From Streptomyces violaceorubidus (GTDB taxonomy: Bacteria; Actinomycetota; Actinomycetes; Streptomycetales; Streptomycetaceae): a stretch of DNA of 64,000 nt. The first letter of the stretch is position 1. Each line of letters opens with the position of its first letter. The DNA is taken from positions 1-64,000 of the forward strand of contig NZ_JODM01000015.1 of the NCBI RefSeq assembly GCF_000717995.1. The letters are read 5' to 3'. Under the pieces are notes generated by a model. It saw nothing but the letters and a program-made list of their open reading frames with translations, did not search any database and had not been told where the DNA came from. The position numbers and the translations under genes were made by a program. Shown in pieces: positions 28,243 to 37,690 of this stretch.

Positions 28243-30381
28243 TCAGGCCAGGCCCGCCTCCTTCATCTGGCGCAGTTCCTTCTTCATCTCGGAGACCTCG
28301 TCGCGCAGCCGGGCCGCGATCTCGAACTGGAGGTCGGCCGCGGCCGCCCGCATACGGGTGGTCAGGTCCTCGATCTGCTCGGCCAGCTCCGCCGCGGGAC
28401 GGTCGGTCACCGCCGTCTCCTTGGCCCTGCCCCGGGCCGCCTTGGCTCCGCCCGTCGCCTGGCCGCCCAGTGCGGGCACGGGGGCCTTGGCGCCCTTGCC
28501 CTCCTTCGCCTGGCGGTAGCCCGAGCCGAGGAGCTGCTCGGTGTCGACGTCCTCGCGGGCGATCTGCGCGACGATGTCGTTGATCTTCTTGCGGAGCGGC
28601 TGCGGGTCGATGCCGTTCGCCTTGTTGAACGCGACCTGCTTCTCGCGCCGGCGGTTGGTCTCGTCGATGGCTCTCTCCATCGCCGGTGTGATCTTGTCCG
28701 CGTACATGTGGACCTGACCGGAGACGTTGCGCGCCGCGCGGCCGATGGTCTGGATCAGGGAGGTGCCGGAGCGCAGGAAGCCCTCCTTGTCGGCGTCGAG
28801 GATCGCCACCAGGGACACCTCCGGCAGGTCGAGACCCTCGCGCAGCAGGTTGATGCCGACCAGGACGTCGTACTCGCCGGCGCGCAGCTCGCGCAGCAGC
28901 TCGACGCGGCGCAGCGTGTCGACGTCGCTGTGGAGGTAGCGGACCTGGATGCCGAGCTCCAGGAAGTAGTCGGTGAGGTCCTCGGCCATCTTCTTGGTGA
29001 GGGTGGTGACCAGGACGCGCTCGTCCTTCTCGGTCCGCTTGCGGATCTCGTGCACCAGGTCGTCGATCTGGCCCTCGGTGGGCTTGACGACGACCTCCGG
29101 GTCGACCAGGCCGGTGGGGCGGATGATCTGCTCGACGGCGCCGTCCGAGCGGGAGAGCTCGTAGGTGCCCGGGGTGGCCGACAGGTACACGGTCTGCCCG
29201 ATGCGCTCCTGGAACTCCTCCCACTTCAGTGGGCGGTTGTCCAGCGCGGAGGGCAGCCGGAAGCCGTGGTCGACCAGGGTCCGCTTGCGGGACGCGTCGC
29301 CCTCGTACATGGCGCCGATCTGCGGGACGGTGACGTGCGACTCGTCGATGACGAGCAGGAAGTCGTCCGGGAAGTAGTCCAGCAGGGTGTTCGGAGGAGA
29401 GCCCGGCGAGCGGCCGTCGAAGTGCATCGAGTAGTTCTCCACGCCGGAGCAGGAACCGATCTGGCGGAGCATCTCGATGTCGTACGTGGTGCGCATCCGC
29501 AGCCGCTGGGCCTCCAGGAGCTTGCCCTGCTTCTCCAGCTCGGTCAGGCGCTCGGCCAGCTCCTTCTCGATGTCGTTGACCGCCCGCTCCAGGCGCTCGG
29601 GGCCGGCGACGTAGTGGGAGGCCGGGAAGACGTACAGCTGCTGGTCGTCGCTGATGATCTCGCCGGTGACCGGGTGGAGGGTGGAGAGGGCCTCGATCTC
29701 GTCGCCGAACATCTCGATGCGGACGGCCAGCTCCTCGTAGACCGGGAAGATCTCGATGGTGTCGCCGCGCACCCGGAAGGTGCCGCGGGCGAAGGCCATG
29801 TCGTTGCGCGTGTACTGGATGTCGACGAAGCGGCGCAGCAGCTCGTCCCGGTCGTGCTCCTCGCCGACCCGCAACGGGACCATGCGGTCGACGTACTCCT
29901 GCGGAGTGCCGAGGCCGTAGATGCAGGACACGGAGGCGACCACGACGACGTCGCGTCGGGTGAGCAGCGAGTTGGTGGCGGAGTGGCGCAGCCGCTCCAC
30001 CTCCTCGTTGATCGAGGAGTCCTTCTCGATGTAGGTGTCCGACTGGGGGACGTAGGCCTCGGGCTGGTAGTAGTCGTAGTACGAGACGAAGTACTCGACG
30101 GCGTTGTTGGGCAGCAGCTCGCGGAACTCGTTCGCCAGCTGGGCGGCCAGGGTCTTGTTCGGCGCCATCACCAGGGTGGGGCGCTGGAGCTTCTCGATCA
30201 TCCACGCGGTGGTGGCGGACTTGCCGGTGCCGGTCGCGCCGAGCAGGACGACGTCCTTCTCGCCTGCCTGGACGCGCCGGGCCAGCTCGGCGATGGCCGC
30301 CGGCTGGTCGCCGTTGGGCTGGTACGGGCTGACGACCTCGAAGGGCGCCACCGTGCGTTCGATCTGGGAAACGGGCCGCAT
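28243..30381 (-). CDS. uvrB: Excinuclease ABC subunit B
   Basis: Damage-verifying helicase-like subunit of nucleotide excision repair. 712 residues with motif [15 protein letters not shown] near residue 40, the beta-hairpin region [26 protein letters not shown] (motif II), [16 protein letters not shown] (motif VI), and a C-terminal UVR motif binding UvrC. The linker before the UVR motif is rich in K/A/G. The ATG at 30381 lies 7 nt past the -10 of a damage-type promoter, so initiation on a leaderless mRNA is likely. This also argues against the longer in-frame reading upstream. Confidence 0.98.
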   Translation of the reverse strand: MRPVSQIERTVAPFEVVSPYQPNGDQPAAIAELARRVQAGEKDVVLLGATGTGKSATTAWMIEKLQRPTLVMAPNKTLAAQLANEFRELLPNNAVEYFVSYYDYYQPEAYVPQSDTYIEKDSSINEEVERLRHSATNSLLTRRDVVVVASVSCIYGLGTPQEYVDRMVPLRVGEEHDRDELLRRFVDIQYTRNDMAFARGTFRVRGDTIEIFPVYEELAVRIEMFGDEIEALSTLHPVTGEIISDDQQLYVFPASHYVAGPERLERAVNDIEKELAERLTELEKQGKLLEAQRLRMRTTYDIEMLRQIGSCSGVENYSMHFDGRSPGSPPNTLLDYFPDDFLLVIDESHVTVPQIGAMYEGDASRKRTLVDHGFRLPSALDNRPLKWEEFQERIGQTVYLSATPGTYELSRSDGAVEQIIRPTGLVDPEVVVKPTEGQIDDLVHEIRKRTEKDERVLVTTLTKKMAEDLTDYFLELGIQVRYLHSDVDTLRRVELLRELRAGEYDVLVGINLLREGLDLPEVSLVAILDADKEGFLRSGTSLIQTIGRAARNVSGQVHMYADKITPAMERAIDETNRRREKQVAFNKANGIDPQPLRKKINDIVAQIAREDVDTEQLLGSGYRQAKEGKGAKAPVPALGGQATGGAKAARGRAKETAVTDRPAAELAEQIEDLTTRMRAAAADLQFEIAARLRDEVSEMKKELRQMKEAGLA

Positions 30382-30388
30382 GGGTTCC

Positions 30389-30411
30389 ACCGTACGACCC
30401 CGCACTGACAA
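30389..30411 (-). promoter_or_regulatory. PafBC/RecA-NDp promoter of uvrB
   Basis: Minus strand: TTGTCAGTG (30411-30403), 8 nt, TACGGT (30394-30389); the ATG is at 30381. Exact match to TTGTCRGTG-N8-TANNNT. Confidence 0.87.
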
Positions 30412-30421
30412 CGGGTCCCGG

Positions 30422-31288
30422 TCAGCGGTTCTGCGGGGTGCGGGGGCGCCGGTGGACGAGGGGGCGGCGGGCGCGGCGCGCGGGGTGGCGGGTCGTGCGC
30501 GTGCCATCGGTGTGTGCGGGGATGCCCGGCTTCCGCTCGACGGGCGCCGCGGTGGGCCCGCCCATGACCATCAGCGGGTCGAGCACCACGACGACGCCGG
30601 CGAGGAGGAGGAAGGCGAGGGGACCGATCAGCATGGGGGCGAGCAGTTCGGCGGGCGAGCCGCCCGTGGAGGGCTCGGCCGTGCCGCTGACGTGGACCTC
30701 GACGGCGGCCATCCCCGTGTAGTGCATGCCGGTGACGGCCAGTCCCATGATCAGGGCGGCGCCCACGCTCCACAGGAAGCCCCGGACCTGTCCGGCCGCC
30801 CACAGGGCGGCGGTGGCGGCGGCCATGGCTATGACCACGGACACGGCGACGGTGAGGGTGTTGTACGTCAGCTGCCCGTCCAGGTGCATCCCGGCCATTC
30901 CCAGGTAGTGCATCGAGGCGATGCCCAGGCCGGTGATGGTGCCGCCGGTGAACAGAGCTGTCCCGCTCGCGCCCCGGTAGCCGACGATGAAGATCCCGAC
31001 GCCCACCATGACGACGGCGACGGCGAGGCTGGCGAAGGTCATCAGCCAGTCGTAGCGGATCGGCGTGTGCTCGATCGTGAAGCCCATCATCGCGACGAAG
31101 TGCATGGTCCAGATGCCGGAGCCGATGGCCGCCGAGCCGAGGGCGAGCCATCCGGGGCGCCAGGAACGGGTGACCAGCATGGCCCTGGCGGTGCAGCGCA
31201 GGCCGAGGGCGCCGCCGAGGCACGCCATGAGGTAGGCGGCCAGCGGTGTGACGAGTCCGTAGCCGAATCCGTGGACCGTGGTGTGCAT
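30422..31288 (-). CDS. MHYT-domain integral membrane sensor
   Basis: 288 residues, about seven membrane segments, with three MHYT motifs: [18 protein letters not shown] and MHYTGMAAV. In this family the Met/His residues are proposed to bind copper and sense O2, CO or NO. No output domain (GGDEF, kinase) is attached; instead a basic, proline- and arginine-rich cytoplasmic tail of about 50 residues follows. The gene ends 11 bp before the uvrB promoter motif. Upstream, AGAGTA on the plus strand (31388-31393) could be a -10 read on the minus strand. Partner and signal are unknown. Confidence 0.85.
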   Translation of the reverse strand: MHTTVHGFGYGLVTPLAAYLMACLGGALGLRCTARAMLVTRSWRPGWLALGSAAIGSGIWTMHFVAMMGFTIEHTPIRYDWLMTFASLAVAVVMVGVGIFIVGYRGASGTALFTGGTITGLGIASMHYLGMAGMHLDGQLTYNTLTVAVSVVIAMAAATAALWAAGQVRGFLWSVGAALIMGLAVTGMHYTGMAAVEVHVSGTAEPSTGGSPAELLAPMLIGPLAFLLLAGVVVVLDPLMVMGGPTAAPVERKPGIPAHTDGTRTTRHPARRARRPLVHRRPRTPQNR

Positions 31289-31577
31289 GTGCGGCTGCCC
31301 TTCCGCCTTCTTACGCCCCGGTGATGTCCCGGATTCTCCTGATGTGCGCCCCTCCCAGGACCGCGCGAACGATCAGGGTCGAGGCAGAGAGTATGGCTTC
31401 CACCGGAATGGTCGAACGATTCTCCGGCAAAGAATCACGGTCTCGCCCCACTTGTGCCGCCCCCGTGAGCGTAGTTGAGCAACTCCATTCAGCCTGTGGC
31501 CACTCCGCACCCCTCTTTTGTTGACTCTCTGATGTCACAGTGGTGCTTTCCGTGATCGTTCGACGCGAGGAGTACGC

Positions 31578-32447
31578 ATGCACGTGCGCGCAGTAGCCGT
31601 CACGACCACCGCCCTTCTTGGAGTCGCCCTCACGGCTCCCCTCTCGCACGCCCGGGCCGACGGGGCGGGCGACGACGGGCCCACGGTCGTCGCCCACCGG
31701 GGCGCTTCCGGATACGCGCCGGAGAACACGCTGGCCGCTGTCGACCGGGCGGCCGAGCTGGGGATCCGCTGGGTGGAGAACGACGTCCAGCGCACCCGGG
31801 ACGGGGAACTCGTCGTCCTGCACGACGAGACCCTGGACCGTACGACCGACGTGGAGCAGGTCTTCCCGGACCGGTCGCCGTGGAAGGTGAAGGACTTCAC
31901 GGCCGCCGAGATCGCGCGGCTGGACGCGGGGAGCTGGTTCGGGCCGGAGTACGCGGGCGCGCGCGTGCCGACGCTGGAGCAGTACGTGGACCGGCTGGAG
32001 CTCCACCACCAGAAGCTGCTGCTGGAGCTGAAGAGCCCCGGCCTCTACCCGGGCATCGAGCGGCAGACCCTCAAGGTCCTGGCCAACGAGGGCTGGCTCG
32101 ACCGGCGGCACGTGGCGGGGCGGCTGGTCGTGCAGAGCTTCGACGCCGACAGCATCCGGACGGTCCACGACCTCAAGCCCGCCGTGAAGACCGGGCTCCT
32201 CGGCACCCCGGCCGTCTCGGACCTGCCGGCGTACGCGGAGTTCGCCGACCAGATCAACCCGTCCCACGGCTCGCTCTCCCTGAGCTACGTGTCCGCGGTC
32301 CACGCGTTCACCGGGCCGCACGGCAGGCCGCTGGAGGTCCTCACCTGGACGGTGAACGACGCGGACACCGCACGCCGGGTCACCGGGTACGACGTCGACG
32401 GCATCATCACCAACAAGCCCGACGTGGTGCGCGACGCCGTGGACTGA
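31578..32447 (+). CDS. Secreted glycerophosphodiester phosphodiesterase
   Basis: Hydrolyses glycerophosphodiesters to glycerol-3-phosphate and an alcohol, outside the cell. 289 residues with a signal peptide (about residues 1-27) followed by the GDPD catalytic pattern: VVAHRGASGYAPENT (His, Arg and the metal Glu), then ENDVQRTRDGELVVLHDETLDR with metal-binding Glu/Asp and the second catalytic His. GAGGAG lies 7 nt upstream of the ATG. The 289-bp spacer before it contains TTGACT (31522) but no matching -10. Possibly serves phosphate scavenging; I see no clear PHO box. Confidence 0.92.
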   Translation: MHVRAVAVTTTALLGVALTAPLSHARADGAGDDGPTVVAHRGASGYAPENTLAAVDRAAELGIRWVENDVQRTRDGELVVLHDETLDRTTDVEQVFPDRSPWKVKDFTAAEIARLDAGSWFGPEYAGARVPTLEQYVDRLELHHQKLLLELKSPGLYPGIERQTLKVLANEGWLDRRHVAGRLVVQSFDADSIRTVHDLKPAVKTGLLGTPAVSDLPAYAEFADQINPSHGSLSLSYVSAVHAFTGPHGRPLEVLTWTVNDADTARRVTGYDVDGIITNKPDVVRDAVD

Positions 32448-32454
32448 CCCGGCG

Positions 32455-32477
32455 TTGTCAGTGGCGGGCCGTACGGT
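32455..32477 (+). promoter_or_regulatory. PafBC/RecA-NDp promoter of ogt
   Basis: TTGTCAGTG (32455-32463), 8-nt spacer, TACGGT (32472-32477); ATG at 32484. Exact match to TTGTCRGTG-N8-TANNNT with a leaderless start. It begins 8 bp past the preceding stop. Confidence 0.87.
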
Positions 32478-32483
32478 GGGCGC

Positions 32484-33038
32484 ATGGACAGCCCTGGGCA
32501 GGACGAAGAGCGGGTCGTGTGGACGGTGGTCGGGACCGACATCGGTCCGCTGCTGCTGGCCGCCACCCGCGAGGGTCTGGTCAACGTGGTGTTCCACGCC
32601 ACCGACGCCACCCGTGACCGGGCGCTCGAAAGACTCGCGGCCCGGCTGGGCACGGAGCCCGTCGAGGCGCCCGGTTCGCCGCTGCTGGCCGAGGCGATAC
32701 GCCAGGTGGAGGCGTACTTCGCGGGCCGCAGGCGCGACTTCGAGCTGCCGTTGGACTGGTCGCTGATCTCGGGCTTCAACCGGCAGGTGCTGCGCGAGCT
32801 GGCGTCCGGCGTGCCCTACGGCCAGGTCGTCGGCTACGGCGACCTGGCCGGCCGGGTGGGGCAGCCGGGCGCCGCGCAGGCGGTGGGCACGGCCATGGGG
32901 GCCAATCCACTGCCGGTCGTGGTGCCGTGCCACCGGGTCGTGGAGAGCCACGGCGGCATCGGGGGGTTCGGCGGCGGCGTGGACACCAAGCGGCGGCTGC
33001 TCGCGCTGGAGGGTGTGCTGCCCGAGCCGTTGTTCTGA
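32484..33038 (+). CDS. ogt: Methylated-DNA-[protein]-cysteine S-methyltransferase
   Basis: Direct reversal of O6-alkylguanine by suicide transfer to cysteine. 184 residues: an N-terminal Ogt-type ribonuclease-H-like domain, then the C-terminal DNA-binding domain with SGFNRQVLREL (helix-turn-helix), VVPCHRVV with acceptor Cys149, and GGFGGGVDTKRRLLALEG. Normal length. The start ATG lies 6 nt after a damage-promoter -10, which decides the start. It is followed convergently, 24 bp on, by a VOC protein gene. Confidence 0.95.
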   Translation: MDSPGQDEERVVWTVVGTDIGPLLLAATREGLVNVVFHATDATRDRALERLAARLGTEPVEAPGSPLLAEAIRQVEAYFAGRRRDFELPLDWSLISGFNRQVLRELASGVPYGQVVGYGDLAGRVGQPGAAQAVGTAMGANPLPVVVPCHRVVESHGGIGGFGGGVDTKRRLLALEGVLPEPLF

Positions 33039-33062
33039 GCGGCGGAGAGCGGCCGGGCGGGG

Positions 33063-33491
33063 TCACTCGTAGTGCCGGGCCTCGATGACGTTGCCGTCCG
33101 GGTCGGCGAAGTAGAAGCTTCGCCTGGCCATGCCGCGGGCGCCGTAGGAGTCGTGGGAGAGGTCGGATACAGGGACGGACCGCTCCTCCAGCCGGGTGCG
33201 CAGGTCATCGAAGTCGTGCGGGGACAGGGACACGCAGATGTGGTTGACGGGATGCCCCGCACTGGCGTCGGCGCCGGGCACCATCCGCATGCGGTCCGCC
33301 ATGGCGCGCGGAGCGAGGTCGAGGATGGTCTCGTCGTTGAGACGCACGGAGGGGAAGCTCACGGTCCCCGCGGCGTATTCGGTGACGCGCAGTGGTTCGA
33401 GGCCCAGGTACTTCTCGTAGAAGCCGGCCGCGGCCACCGGATCGCGCACCCAGAGGACGACGTGGTCGAGGCGTTTCGTGTTGTCCGTCAT
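33063..33491 (-). CDS. VOC-family (glyoxalase/dioxygenase-fold) protein
   Basis: 142 residues forming one vicinal-oxygen-chelate unit. It has LDHVVLWVRDPVAAAGFYEKYL at the N-terminus with a potential metal His, NHICVSLSP in the middle, and FYFADPDGNVIEARHYE at the end with the terminal metal Glu. The fold covers glyoxalases, resistance proteins and dioxygenases, and nothing here singles out one. It stands alone, divergent from psuG 138 bp away and convergent with ogt. Confidence 0.85.
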   Translation of the reverse strand: MTDNTKRLDHVVLWVRDPVAAAGFYEKYLGLEPLRVTEYAAGTVSFPSVRLNDETILDLAPRAMADRMRMVPGADASAGHPVNHICVSLSPHDFDDLRTRLEERSVPVSDLSHDSYGARGMARRSFYFADPDGNVIEARHYE

Positions 33492-33629
33492 GGCTCCCAG
33501 GCTCGTGGCCCGTTCGGGGAGCCGCAAGGGGCCCGTTCGGGCACCGTCGGGGGGTTTGACCCGGCCCTGCGCCCGCCAGGGATGAGGGAGACCGGAGCCG
33601 AGGGAGACCGTCGACAGGGAGGCAGGCGC

Positions 33630-34538
33630 GTGATGCTGGTGGTGTCGCAAGAGGTACGGGAGGCGCTGGACGCCCGCCGCCCCGTGGTGGCCCTGGAGTC
33701 CACGATCATCGCGCACGGCTTGCCGCGCCCGCGCAACCTGATGGTCGCGAGGGAGCTGGAGGAGGCGGTGCGGCGGGAGGGCGCCGTACCGGCGACGATC
33801 GCCGTGCTGGACGGGCGGCCGCATGTCGGCCTGGACAAGGAGCAGCTGGAGCGGGTCGCCAACGAGGACGGCATCCGCAAGCTGGGGCACCGGGACCTGC
33901 CGCTCGCGGTGGCCTCCGGCGCGAGCGGGGCGACCACCGTGTCGGCCACCGCCCTGCTGGCCGCCCTCGCGGGCGTGCGGGTGTTCGCGACCGGTGGGCT
34001 GGGCGGCGTCCACCGGGAGTGGGCGGTGACGCAGGACGAGTCGGCCGACCTCGGCCTGCTGGCCCGCACCCGGATCACGGTGGTCTGCGCGGGCGTGAAG
34101 TCCATCCTGGACGTACCGGCGACCCTGCAGCGGCTGGAGACGCTGGGGGTCGCCGTGGCCGGGTACCGGACGGACCGCTTCCCCGGCTTCTACCTGTCCG
34201 ACTCGGGACATCCGGTGGACTGGACGCTGGACGACCCGGAGCAGGTGGCGGCGGTCATGCGGGCACAGGACGCGCTGGACGGGCCGCCGTCCGCCCTCGT
34301 GGTCGCCAACCCCGTGCCCGAGGAGGAGCAGCTCGATCCCGCGCTCCACGCGCGCGTGCTCGCCGACGCGCTGCACGCCTGCGAGGCGGAGGGGGTCACG
34401 GGCCAGGCGGTCACACCGTTCCTCCTCGATCGCCTGGTACGGCTCACGGACGGCGCCTCGCTCAGCGCCAACCTGGCGGCCGTGCGGGGGAACGTACGGC
34501 TGGCGGCCCGGATCGCCGCGGCCTGGACCGGGGCGTGA
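33630..34538 (+). CDS. psuG: Pseudouridine-5'-phosphate glycosidase
   Basis: Splits pseudouridine-5'-phosphate into uracil and ribose-5-phosphate (reversible, Mn2+-dependent). 302 residues with ALESTIIAHGLPRPRN near residue 20, KLGHRDLPLAVASGASGATTVSAT, VFATGGLGGVHR, and DSGHPVDW, all family signatures. GGGAGG lies 7 nt before GTG 33630; the adjacent ATG 33633 is equally possible. Its stop overlaps the next gene by 4 bp (GTGA), pairing it with a PfkB-type kinase that would supply its substrate. Confidence 0.95.
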   Translation: MMLVVSQEVREALDARRPVVALESTIIAHGLPRPRNLMVARELEEAVRREGAVPATIAVLDGRPHVGLDKEQLERVANEDGIRKLGHRDLPLAVASGASGATTVSATALLAALAGVRVFATGGLGGVHREWAVTQDESADLGLLARTRITVVCAGVKSILDVPATLQRLETLGVAVAGYRTDRFPGFYLSDSGHPVDWTLDDPEQVAAVMRAQDALDGPPSALVVANPVPEEEQLDPALHARVLADALHACEAEGVTGQAVTPFLLDRLVRLTDGASLSANLAAVRGNVRLAARIAAAWTGA

Positions 34539-35470
34539 CCGTGGCGTCGGGCGGTGCGCTGCTGGTCGTCGGGGACGTGGTCACGGACGTCGTCGCCCGG
34601 CACCGGGGACCGCTGGCCGCCGGCACCGACACCGCCGCGTCGGTCCGGCGGCTGCCCGGCGGGGCGGGTGCCAACGTGGCCTGCTGGGCCGCGCACGCGG
34701 GGTACGGGGAGGTACGGCTGCTGGGCCGGGTGGGCACCGACGCCTTCGCCTGGCACGAACGGGAGCTGGCGGCGTGCGGGGTGCGGCCGCTCCTCGTCGT
34801 CGACGCGGCGGCGCCCACGGGGACGGTGATCTGCCTGGTCGACACCGCCGACTCGGCCGAGCGGACGTTCCTCACCGACAGCGGGGCGTCGCTGCGGATC
34901 GGGCCGGACGACTGGTCGGACACGCTGCTCGACGGCGTGGGCCGGCTGCACCTCTCGGGCTACCTGCTGTTCTCGGAACCGAGCCGCGCCCTGGTGTCGG
35001 TCGCGCTGTCGGCGGCCCGCGCGCGCGGGGTGCCGGTCAGCCTGGACCCGGCGTCGACCGGTTTCCTCGCCGAGCTGGGCGTCGACCGCTTCCTCGGTCT
35101 CGTCGAGGGCGTGGACGTGCTGCTGCCCAACAGGGACGAGGCGTGTCTGCTCACCGGCCTGCCCGACGCGGCGGACGCGGCCGCGAAGCTCAGCCGCCAC
35201 GTTCCGCTGGTGATCGTCAAGCAGGGGGCGGAAGGGGCCCTGGTGGCCGGGTCCGGCACCGTGCGCGCGCGGGTCGCCGCGGTCACGGCGACGCCCCGGG
35301 ACAGTACGGGAGCCGGTGACGCCTTCACCGGCGCCTTCCTCGCCGCGCTGCTCGCGGGCGCGGAGCCCGAGGCGGCGGCGGCCGCCGGATGCCGGGCGGG
35401 AGCACGGGCGGTCGAACGGGTGGGCGGGAGACCGCCGGGAACAGCCGACCGGCGAAAGGGCGGCAAGTAG
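34535..35470 (+). CDS. psuK: PfkB-family kinase, probable pseudouridine kinase
   Basis: 311 residues, ribokinase fold: VRRLPGGAGANVACWAAHAG near residue 30 (substrate lid region), LLPNRDEACLLTG, and DSTGAGDAFTGAFLAALL with the GAGD anion hole and catalytic Asp. Translation starts at GTG 34535 overlapping psuG, or at GTG 34541. The pairing with psuG is the standard pseudouridine breakdown module (pseudouridine to its 5'-phosphate to ribose-5-phosphate plus uracil), which supports this call; by sequence alone it could be another sugar or nucleoside kinase. The C-terminal tail is Gly/Arg/Lys-rich. Confidence 0.85.
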   Translation: MTVASGGALLVVGDVVTDVVARHRGPLAAGTDTAASVRRLPGGAGANVACWAAHAGYGEVRLLGRVGTDAFAWHERELAACGVRPLLVVDAAAPTGTVICLVDTADSAERTFLTDSGASLRIGPDDWSDTLLDGVGRLHLSGYLLFSEPSRALVSVALSAARARGVPVSLDPASTGFLAELGVDRFLGLVEGVDVLLPNRDEACLLTGLPDAADAAAKLSRHVPLVIVKQGAEGALVAGSGTVRARVAAVTATPRDSTGAGDAFTGAFLAALLAGAEPEAAAAAGCRAGARAVERVGGRPPGTADRRKGGK

Positions 35471-35476
35471 CCGGGG

Positions 35477-36271
35477 TCAGGCCTTGCGCCCCCACGCCGA
35501 GATCATCGGGGCGGTCGCGAGGTCCATGCCGCCGGCCGCGACGTTCGCGAGGTGGCGGTCGATGTCGTCGTGGGTGGCGACCTTGGCGGCGACCAGCTGG
35601 TCGCGGATCTGTCGTACCGTCGCGGACTCCAGCACGGCGCACGCCGGCGAGGTGAGGGGGAAGTGGGCGTCGGCCTCCACGCGGCGCAGCCCCGCCTCGC
35701 GGAGCAGCCGGGGCAGCCGGCGGCCGTAGGAGAGGTCCGCGCCGCGGTCGGACAGCAGTTGGCGGAAGCCGTGCCGGAGCCTGTTCGCCAGCTGCTGCTC
35801 GGGTCCGTGCTCTTCGGGGCAGATCAGGGGCTGGAGCGCCGGGTCGGCGTCCTCGACCAGGAGGCGGCCACCGGGACGCAGGGCCCTGATCATCGACCGC
35901 AACGCCCTGTCCCGGTCGGGGACGTGGACGAGGACGAGCCGTGCGTGCACCAGGTCGAAGCCCTCCCCCGGCGGTTCCTCCGCACCCACGTCGTGCACGC
36001 GCACCTCCACCGGCGGCCGGCCCGCCGGGGCGACCCGTGAGGTGTCGATGTCCGTCGCGAGGACCTTGCCGGTCGGCCCGACCCGCTTGGCCAGCCACGA
36101 CACCACGGAGGTGCCTCCGGCTCCGACCTCCCAGCAGCGCCAGCCGGGGCCGACACCGAGTGCCTCGAGGTGCCGGAACGTCGTGGGGTCGAAGAGCGTG
36201 GCGAAGGCGTCGAAGCGCTCCGCCGCCTCGGACCGGCCGTTGTCGAGGAGGTATGCGTCGGTTCGCGTCAT
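35477..36271 (-). CDS. Class I SAM-dependent methyltransferase
   Basis: 264 residues with the Rossmann-type methyltransferase core: motif I CWEVGAGGTSVVSWLAKRVG near residue 47, the acidic end of motif II in LATDIDTSR, FDLVHARLVLVHVPD (motif IV), and RALRPGGRLLVEDAD (motif V). The N-terminal region (ERFDAFATLFDPTTFRHLE) is shared by small-molecule methyltransferases of this group. Acceptor unknown. It is convergent with psuK only 6 bp away and divergent from corA 245 bp away. Confidence 0.85.
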   Translation of the reverse strand: MTRTDAYLLDNGRSEAAERFDAFATLFDPTTFRHLEALGVGPGWRCWEVGAGGTSVVSWLAKRVGPTGKVLATDIDTSRVAPAGRPPVEVRVHDVGAEEPPGEGFDLVHARLVLVHVPDRDRALRSMIRALRPGGRLLVEDADPALQPLICPEEHGPEQQLANRLRHGFRQLLSDRGADLSYGRRLPRLLREAGLRRVEADAHFPLTSPACAVLESATVRQIRDQLVAAKVATHDDIDRHLANVAAGGMDLATAPMISAWGRKA

Positions 36272-36516
36272 GCGGCGATCATCCCAGTTGTACCGCTTGT
36301 GCGAAGGGGGCGACGCTCCGGCACGAGGGGCACCCTCCGGGCGGCCGGGGCCGTCGGGGCGGGGGCGGGGCGGGCACCGAGCGAGCTGTCCACAGGCGGG
36401 AACAAAGCGGAACCCGCCGTTTCCACAGGCCCGTTCACCCCGCCCGCCGGGCTGGCAAACTGGCGTGCCAAGGCGCGGGAAGCACGGCGCGAGGGGATCC
36501 ACGCGAGGAGATCCGG

Positions 36517-37644
36517 ATGACCATGGCGGGGAATCTGCGGAAGGTCACAGGGCTGGGAAGGGCAGGCGGCCTGCGGAAGGTGGCACGGCTGGCCCGCCGA
36601 CGGCCGCGGGTGGACCTGAGCCACCACGCCCGTTCCCCGCTGGGTTCCTCGGTGGTGAACTGCGTGACCTACCGGGACGGTGTCCGCACGCCCGAGGGCG
36701 GCGATCCGGCCGAGGCCGTGGCCCGGATGCGCAGGCGCGGAGGGGGTTTCGTCTGGCTCGGCCTGCACGAGCCGACGAACCTGGAGTTCGCGGGGGTCGC
36801 GGAGCTCTTCGAGCTGCATCCCCTCGCGGTCGAGGACGCGGTCGAGGCGCATCAGCGGCCCAAGGTGGAGCGGTACGGAGAGACGCTCTTCGCCGTGTTC
36901 AAGACGGTCTGCTACGTGGAGCACGAGGAACTCACGGCCACGAGCGAGGTGGTGAGCACCGGCGAGATCATGGTGTTCGCCGGGCCCGACTTCGTGATCA
37001 CCGTGCGGCACGGACGGCACGGCTCACTGGGTCCGCTGCGGGAAGGGCTGGAGGCCGATCCGGCGCAGCTCGCCAAGGGGCCGTCGGCGGTGCTGCACGC
37101 GATCGCGGACCATGTGGTGGACGACTTCCTGAGCGTCATCGAGTCGGTCCAGGAGGACATCGACCACGTCGAGACGGAGGTGTTCGCGGAGAACGGCGCG
37201 CGGGTCGACCCCGGCCGCATCTACCAGCTCAAGCGCGAACTCCTGGAGCTGCGGCGGGCCGTGGTGCCGCTCGGTCGGCCGCTGGAGGAACTGGCCACGC
37301 GGCCCTTCCGTGTGGTCGAGCCGGAGATACGGGCCTACTTCCGCGATGTCGCCGACCACCTGCTGCGGGCCACCGAGCAGATCGCCGCGTTCGACGAACT
37401 CCTCAACTCGATCCTCCAGGCGCACCTCGCCCGGGTGACGGTCGCGCAGAACGAGGACATGCGGAAGATCACCGCCTGGGCCGCCATCATCGCGGTGCCC
37501 ACGATGGTCTGCGGGGTGTACGGCATGAACTTCGACCACATGCCGGAGCTGGGCTGGCGGTACGGCTACGGCCTGGTCATAGGCGTGATAGCCGTCGGCT
37601 GCCTGGCGCTGCACCGGGGCTTCAGGCGCAACGGCTGGCTCTGA
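36517..37644 (+). CDS. corA: CorA-family magnesium/cobalt transporter
   Basis: Divalent cation channel of the inner membrane. 375 residues: a large cytoplasmic alpha/beta N-domain, a long stalk helix (about 240-320), and two C-terminal transmembrane helices flanking the signature YGMNFDHMPEL (GMN motif near residue 345). The C-terminus HRGFRRNGWL is basic, as expected for the cytoplasmic end. The first 35 residues are an unusual basic glycine-rich extension. GAGGAG precedes ATG 36517 by 6 nt. No Mg2+ riboswitch is evident upstream. Confidence 0.94.
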   Translation: MTMAGNLRKVTGLGRAGGLRKVARLARRRPRVDLSHHARSPLGSSVVNCVTYRDGVRTPEGGDPAEAVARMRRRGGGFVWLGLHEPTNLEFAGVAELFELHPLAVEDAVEAHQRPKVERYGETLFAVFKTVCYVEHEELTATSEVVSTGEIMVFAGPDFVITVRHGRHGSLGPLREGLEADPAQLAKGPSAVLHAIADHVVDDFLSVIESVQEDIDHVETEVFAENGARVDPGRIYQLKRELLELRRAVVPLGRPLEELATRPFRVVEPEIRAYFRDVADHLLRATEQIAAFDELLNSILQAHLARVTVAQNEDMRKITAWAAIIAVPTMVCGVYGMNFDHMPELGWRYGYGLVIGVIAVGCLALHRGFRRNGWL

Positions 37645-37690
37645 GGAGCAGGCCGCTCCAGGTCAGCCGTGCCCTGCCGGCCGCTCCAGG

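Noticed and set aside
36272..36516. Mg2+ riboswitch upstream of corA
   Set aside because: The 245-bp spacer shows none of the M-box or ykoK conserved elements that I can recognise.
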